Origin: Pseudomonas sp. QS1027
GTDB lineage: Bacteria > Pseudomonadota > Gammaproteobacteria > Pseudomonadales > Pseudomonadaceae
Length of the DNA: 64,000 nt
Assembly: GCF_002814235.1 (NCBI RefSeq)
Contig: NZ_PHSU01000011.1
Location: 186,001 to 250,000, forward strand
Reading direction: 5' to 3'
The position numbers and the translations under genes were made by a program. Within the stretch, counting starts at the first letter, position 1. Each line of letters starts with the position of its first letter. Shown in pieces: positions 60,640 through 64,000 of the stretch. The notes under the pieces are model-generated. The model saw only the letters and a program-made list of their open reading frames with translations, did not search any database and was not told where the DNA came from.

Positions 60640-61692
60640 ATGTACACCGCCATCGGTTATGCCGCCCAGTCGCCTACCACGCCCCTCGCCCCCATGTCCT
60701 TCCAGCGTCGCTCGCCGCGACCTGACGATGTCGCCATCGAAATCCTCTACTGCGGCGTCTGCCACTCCGATATCCACCAGGCCCGCAACGAGTGGGGCAT
60801 TGCCGTCTACCCGCTGATGCCCGGCCATGAAATCGTCGGCAAGGTCACTGCCGTCGGCGCCAGCGTCACCCGGCACAAGGTCGGCGACCTGGTCGGCGTC
60901 GGCTGCATGGTCGACTCCTGCCGTCATTGCGAAGCCTGCCACGCGGACCTCGAGCAATACTGCCTCGAAGGCCCGACCATGACCTACGCCACCCCGGATC
61001 GGGTCGATGGCAGCAACACCATGGGCGGCTACTCCGACAGCATCGTGGTCAGCGAACACTTCGTCGTGCGCATTCCGGAAAAACTCGACCTGGCCAGCGC
61101 CGCGCCGATTCTCTGCGCCGGCATCACCACCTACTCGCCCCTCAAGCACTATGGCGTCAAGCCGGGCGACAAGGTCGGGATTCTCGGCATGGGCGGCCTG
61201 GGCCATATGGGCATCAAGTTCGCCAAGGCCATGGGCGCCGAAGTCACCCTGTTCACCCGTTCGGCGAGCAAGGCCGAGGAAGGTCGTCGCCAGGGCGCCG
61301 ACCATGTGATCGTGTCCACCGATGCCGAGCAGATGGCCGCAGCGGCGGGCCGCTTCAACTTCCTGCTGGACACCATCCCGGTGCAGCACGACCTCAACCC
61401 CTACCTCGACACCCTGGCCTTCGACGGCGTGCATATCCTGGTGGGCCTGATCGAACCGGTGGACCCGGCGCTGCATGCCGCCAAGCTGGTGCTCAAGCGC
61501 CGGGTACTGGCCGGCTCGCTGATCGGCGGCATTGCCGAAACCCAGGAAGTCCTGGATTTCTGCGCCGAGCACGGCATCACCTGCGACATCGAGATGCTCG
61601 ACATCCGCCAGATCAACGAGGCCTACAGCCGCATGATCGCCGGTGATGTGAAATATCGCTTCGTGATCGACATGGCGACCCTCAAGGCCTGA
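60640..61692 (+). CDS. Zinc-dependent NAD(P) alcohol/aldehyde dehydrogenase (YahK/CAD type)
   Basis: 350 residues from ATG 60640 after GAGG. GVCHSDIH (catalytic zinc Cys/His), GHEIVGKV, then the structural zinc cysteines in DSCRHCEACHADLEQYC, and the nucleotide motif ILGMGGLGHMGIKFAKAM. Cinnamyl-alcohol-dehydrogenase-like aldehyde reductase, probably NADPH-linked. Divergent from the AraC gene, which probably controls it in response to aldehydes. Confidence 0.93.
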   Translation: MYTAIGYAAQSPTTPLAPMSFQRRSPRPDDVAIEILYCGVCHSDIHQARNEWGIAVYPLMPGHEIVGKVTAVGASVTRHKVGDLVGVGCMVDSCRHCEACHADLEQYCLEGPTMTYATPDRVDGSNTMGGYSDSIVVSEHFVVRIPEKLDLASAAPILCAGITTYSPLKHYGVKPGDKVGILGMGGLGHMGIKFAKAMGAEVTLFTRSASKAEEGRRQGADHVIVSTDAEQMAAAAGRFNFLLDTIPVQHDLNPYLDTLAFDGVHILVGLIEPVDPALHAAKLVLKRRVLAGSLIGGIAETQEVLDFCAEHGITCDIEMLDIRQINEAYSRMIAGDVKYRFVIDMATLKA

Positions 61693-61711
61693 TAAAGACC
61701 GCGCGCGCCAC

Positions 61712-61739
61712 GGCAGGAGCCGCTAAACCGGCTCCTGCC
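61712..61739 (+). terminator. Hairpin downstream of the alcohol dehydrogenase gene
   Basis: GGCAGGAGCC, eight bases, GGCTCCTGCC: 10-bp stem 20 bp after the stop; no T-run. Confidence 0.5.
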
Positions 61740-61818
61740 CCTCCCTCCGGGCCTGCATCCGTATAACGCCCCCATGCTATATTCGCGTCCCTTTCCGACC
61801 CACAGAAGGAATGCCGAC

Positions 61819-62460
61819 GTGAACAAGAAGACCGGCATCAGAGCCCAGCAAGCCGACCAGACCCGAGCACGCATTCTCAAGGCGGCGGTGAAGGTGTTCA
61901 CCCGCGACGGTTATTCCGGTGGCCGGGTCGAGAGCATTTCCCGCGAGGCCGAATCCAACGACCGCATGCTCTACTACTACTTCGGCAGCAAGGAACGCCT
62001 GTTCATCTGCGTGCTGGAGCATACCTACGAGCAGTTCAACAAAGCCGAAAGCAAGCTCAAGCTGAACCTCGAGGAACCGCTGCAAGCCTTGCAGGACATG
62101 GTGGCCTTCGTCTGGAACTACTACGTCAAGCACCCCGAATTCGTCGCTATCCTGAGCATCGAGAACCTGCACAAGGGCCAGCATGCGCAGCAGTCGGGCG
62201 AGCTGCGCCGGCTTTCCGGTGAAGCGGTGGGCGTGCTGCGACCGATCATCGAGGCCGGTCAGGCCAAGGGCATCTTTCGCGAGGACCTGGACATCAAGCA
62301 CGTGTACCTGATGATCGCCTCGCTCTGTTATTTCTATAATTCCAACCAGCACACCCTGAGCTCGTTCCTCGGTGAGCCGCTGGCGGAGAAACGCCAGCAG
62401 CAGGACTGGCTGGCGTTTATCAGTGACCTGGTGGTACGCGGGGTGTTGCGCCTGCCGTAA
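61819..62460 (+). CDS. TetR-family regulator
   Basis: 213 residues from GTG 61819 with AAGGA eight bases upstream; an ATG at 61774 in frame lies in the promoter region. Helix-turn-helix in TRARILKAAVKVFTRDGYSG followed by GRVESISREAESNDRMLYYYFGSKERLF, the TetR signature. The C-terminal domain (YYVKHPEFVAILSIENLHKG) resembles the RutR/YcdC-like group. No adjacent divergent partner; target and ligand unknown. Confidence 0.9.
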   Translation: MNKKTGIRAQQADQTRARILKAAVKVFTRDGYSGGRVESISREAESNDRMLYYYFGSKERLFICVLEHTYEQFNKAESKLKLNLEEPLQALQDMVAFVWNYYVKHPEFVAILSIENLHKGQHAQQSGELRRLSGEAVGVLRPIIEAGQAKGIFREDLDIKHVYLMIASLCYFYNSNQHTLSSFLGEPLAEKRQQQDWLAFISDLVVRGVLRLP

Positions 62461-62480
62461 CTCTTGTGCCCGACGCAAAA

Positions 62481-62570
62481 CCTGCAGGAGCCTGGCTTGC
62501 CAGCGAAGACGGCCGGATGAGCGCCGCAAGGCTTGATGGCCTCATCGCTGGCAAGCCAGGCTCCTACAGG
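62481..62570. repeat. Inverted REP pair
   Basis: CCTGCAGGAGCCTGGCTTGC with CAGCGAAG (62481-62508) and inverse ATCGCTGGCAAGCCAGGCTC with CTACAGG (62544-62570). It separates TetR from the cytochrome gene. Confidence 0.85.
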
Positions 62571-62598
62571 TTCGCAGTGTGGCAATTAACAGCGTTCG

Positions 62599-64000
62599 TC
62601 AGTGCGTACCGGGATTGGCGCGTACATGCGCCACCGTTTTCTCCAGCCCTTGCCACACCGGCGCCTCACCGGCAAACCGGCTGCGCAGATACGCCGCCAA
62701 CTCCGCCACCTGGGTATCCGACAAGCTGTCCTTGAACCCCGGCATATAACCCAGGTCCCGGGTCGCCGGATTCTGGATACCCTGCAGGATCACCTTGAGC
62801 AGATTGTCCGGCACATCGCTGTGCACATTGCTGTTGGTCGCCAGCGACGGGCTGACCCCGAACAACTTCGGCCCCAGTCCATCGGCATGGCAGCCCTGGC
62901 AGGAACCTTCGAACAGTCGCTGACCGTTGCTCAATGAGAGCTTCACCTCAGGCACCACCTTCTGCGCAGCGGCCACCGGCCGGGTCGCCTTCTCCACCAC
63001 CTGCGCTTCGGCCTGCGCCCCATTGAGCGACGCCAGGTACACCGCCATCGCCCGCACATCCTCTTTCGGCAATTTCGCCAGCTCAGTGACCACCGGCCCC
63101 ATCGGCCCCGTCGCCACGCCATGGGCATCGGAGTAACCGGTGCTCAGGTAGCTGAACAACTGATCCTCGGTCCACGGCGTCGGCGCCTTCGACAAACCGT
63201 TCAACGCCGGCGCTTCCCAACCATCGACCATCGCCCCGCCCAAAAACGCCGCCCCGCCCTTCTCCGCACCGAGGAGATTGCGCGGCGAATGACAGGCCGC
63301 GCAGTGCCCCAACCCGTTGACCAGATAAGCCCCGCGATTCCACTGTTCACTGCGCTGCGGCTGCACCTGGATTTCCCCCTTGCGCAGGAACAGCGCATTC
63401 CAACCCGCCATCAACGGCCGCTGGTTGAACGGAAAACTCATCGCGTTGGCCTTGGCCGGCTGGCTGACCGGCGCCTGGGACATCAGGTAGGCATACAGCG
63501 CCTGCATATCGGCATCGTTGATATTGCGAAACGCCGTATAGGGAAACGCCGGATACAGGTTGCGCCCATCGCGGCCGATCCCGTCGCGCATCGCCCGCTC
63601 GAAGGCCGGATACGACCAGCTGCCGATGCCGGTCTTCGCATCCGGGGTGATATTGCTGCTGTAGAGCGTGCCGAACGGCGTCTCCATCGCCAACCCGCCG
63701 GCATTGGTCGCGCCACCCGGCGCCGTGTGGCACACCGCGCAATCGCCGACCGCCGCCAGCAAGCGCCCGCGCTCCAGGGTTGCGGCCGACCAGGTCCCGG
63801 CACTGGGCGGTGCAATGGGCGCGATCTCACCATGCCAGGGCCACGCCGTGGCGGCCATGCCGAGCAGCGCACCGAAGGCAGCGAACAACGAGCCGAACAA
63901 CCATTTCGAACGTTTCTCCGGCGACTTCGGCGGATCCCCGGCGGTCCCGGCATTGAGCGCCTGCAATACCCGCTCGGGGGTAATCGGCAGCTCGCGAAAA
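62599..64000 (-). CDS. Triheme cytochrome c part of a probable molybdo-enzyme/cytochrome fusion, 5'-partial
   Basis: The frame is open to the right edge with no ATG. A TTG at 63966 is not a convincing start, because FRELPITPERVLQALNAG lies upstream in frame, like the C-terminus of xanthine-oxidase-type molybdenum subunits. Reading inwards: that end, a membrane helix (KWLFGSLFAAFGALLGMAAT), then three CxxCH hemes: DCAVCHTAPGG, HCAACHSPRNL and SCQGCHADGLG. This is the architecture of NicB-type subunits (nicotinate or isoquinoline/aldehyde oxidoreductases), where the cytochrome takes electrons from the molybdenum site. Substrate cannot be decided from this fragment. Confidence 0.78.
   Translation of the reverse strand, partial: FRELPITPERVLQALNAGTAGDPPKSPEKRSKWLFGSLFAAFGALLGMAATAWPWHGEIAPIAPPSAGTWSAATLERGRLLAAVGDCAVCHTAPGGATNAGGLAMETPFGTLYSSNITPDAKTGIGSWSYPAFERAMRDGIGRDGRNLYPAFPYTAFRNINDADMQALYAYLMSQAPVSQPAKANAMSFPFNQRPLMAGWNALFLRKGEIQVQPQRSEQWNRGAYLVNGLGHCAACHSPRNLLGAEKGGAAFLGGAMVDGWEAPALNGLSKAPTPWTEDQLFSYLSTGYSDAHGVATGPMGPVVTELAKLPKEDVRAMAVYLASLNGAQAEAQVVEKATRPVAAAQKVVPEVKLSLSNGQRLFEGSCQGCHADGLGPKLFGVSPSLATNSNVHSDVPDNLLKVILQGIQNPATRDLGYMPGFKDSLSDTQVAELAAYLRSRFAGEAPVWQGLEKTVAHVRANPGTH

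Overview
The window is chromosomal DNA from a fluorescent Pseudomonas (P. fluorescens group, inferred). The evidence is high GC, the gene families (RraB, DUF1652, DUF6388, DUF1543, MocR regulators, the etfBA/ETF-QO pair, nas genes) and paired REP elements of the type GTAGGAGCCGGCTTGCTGGCGA. I see no prophage, insertion sequence or CRISPR array. There is one tRNA gene.

Layout. 1-6221: a putative secreted-toxin cluster, with two paralogous HExxH (aspzincin-like) proteins flanking a very large DUF6543/dermonecrotic-toxin-like gene that carries a frameshift. 6215-18801: a metabolic and regulatory patchwork (dpkA-type reductase, three LysR regulators each next to a likely target, an SDR, two MFS carriers, a LysE exporter, an epoxide-hydrolase-like enzyme and small envelope or DUF proteins). 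19187-24096: a hybrid histidine kinase and a REC-GGDEF diguanylate cyclase. 24301-24390: tRNA-Ser(GGA). 24711-37704: housekeeping and envelope genes (crotonase, acyltransferase, CorA-type transporter, glutamine amidotransferase, a rhodanese-like/cytochrome c pair, the ATP-grasp/alpha-E/transglutaminase trio, rraB, a START-domain protein, a MocR regulator). 38033-40663: two SDR genes divergent from an XRE/MmyB-type regulator, possibly acquired. 40843-46228: an OmpA/DUF4398 lipoprotein operon, then etfBA and divergent ETF-QO. 46466-59465: nitrate assimilation. 59567-64000: AraC regulator with divergent alcohol dehydrogenase, a TetR regulator, and the C-terminal part of a probable molybdo-enzyme/triheme cytochrome c fusion running off the right edge.

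The best-supported regulatory story is nitrate assimilation. nirBD (minus) and the nitrate reductase/flavoprotein fusion (plus) are divergent; nasST and transporter-kinase/phosphatase follow. Four sigma-54 (-24/-12) promoters can be read directly. Three of them (nirB, nitrate reductase, transporter) are followed by a leader with two hexaloop hairpins of the A..G.. type recognised by ANTAR proteins, and then a rho-independent terminator whose 5' strand overlaps the second hairpin. nasT encodes the ANTAR protein. This fits nitrogen-limitation control (sigma-54/NtrC) combined with nitrate-induced antitermination (NasS/NasT).

Other readable control sites include a PsrA-type box beside the ETF-QO promoter, a perfect 27-bp palindrome in front of a LysR gene facing a LysE exporter, and a complete tRNA promoter and terminator. 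All functional calls come from reading the sequence; no database search was possible.
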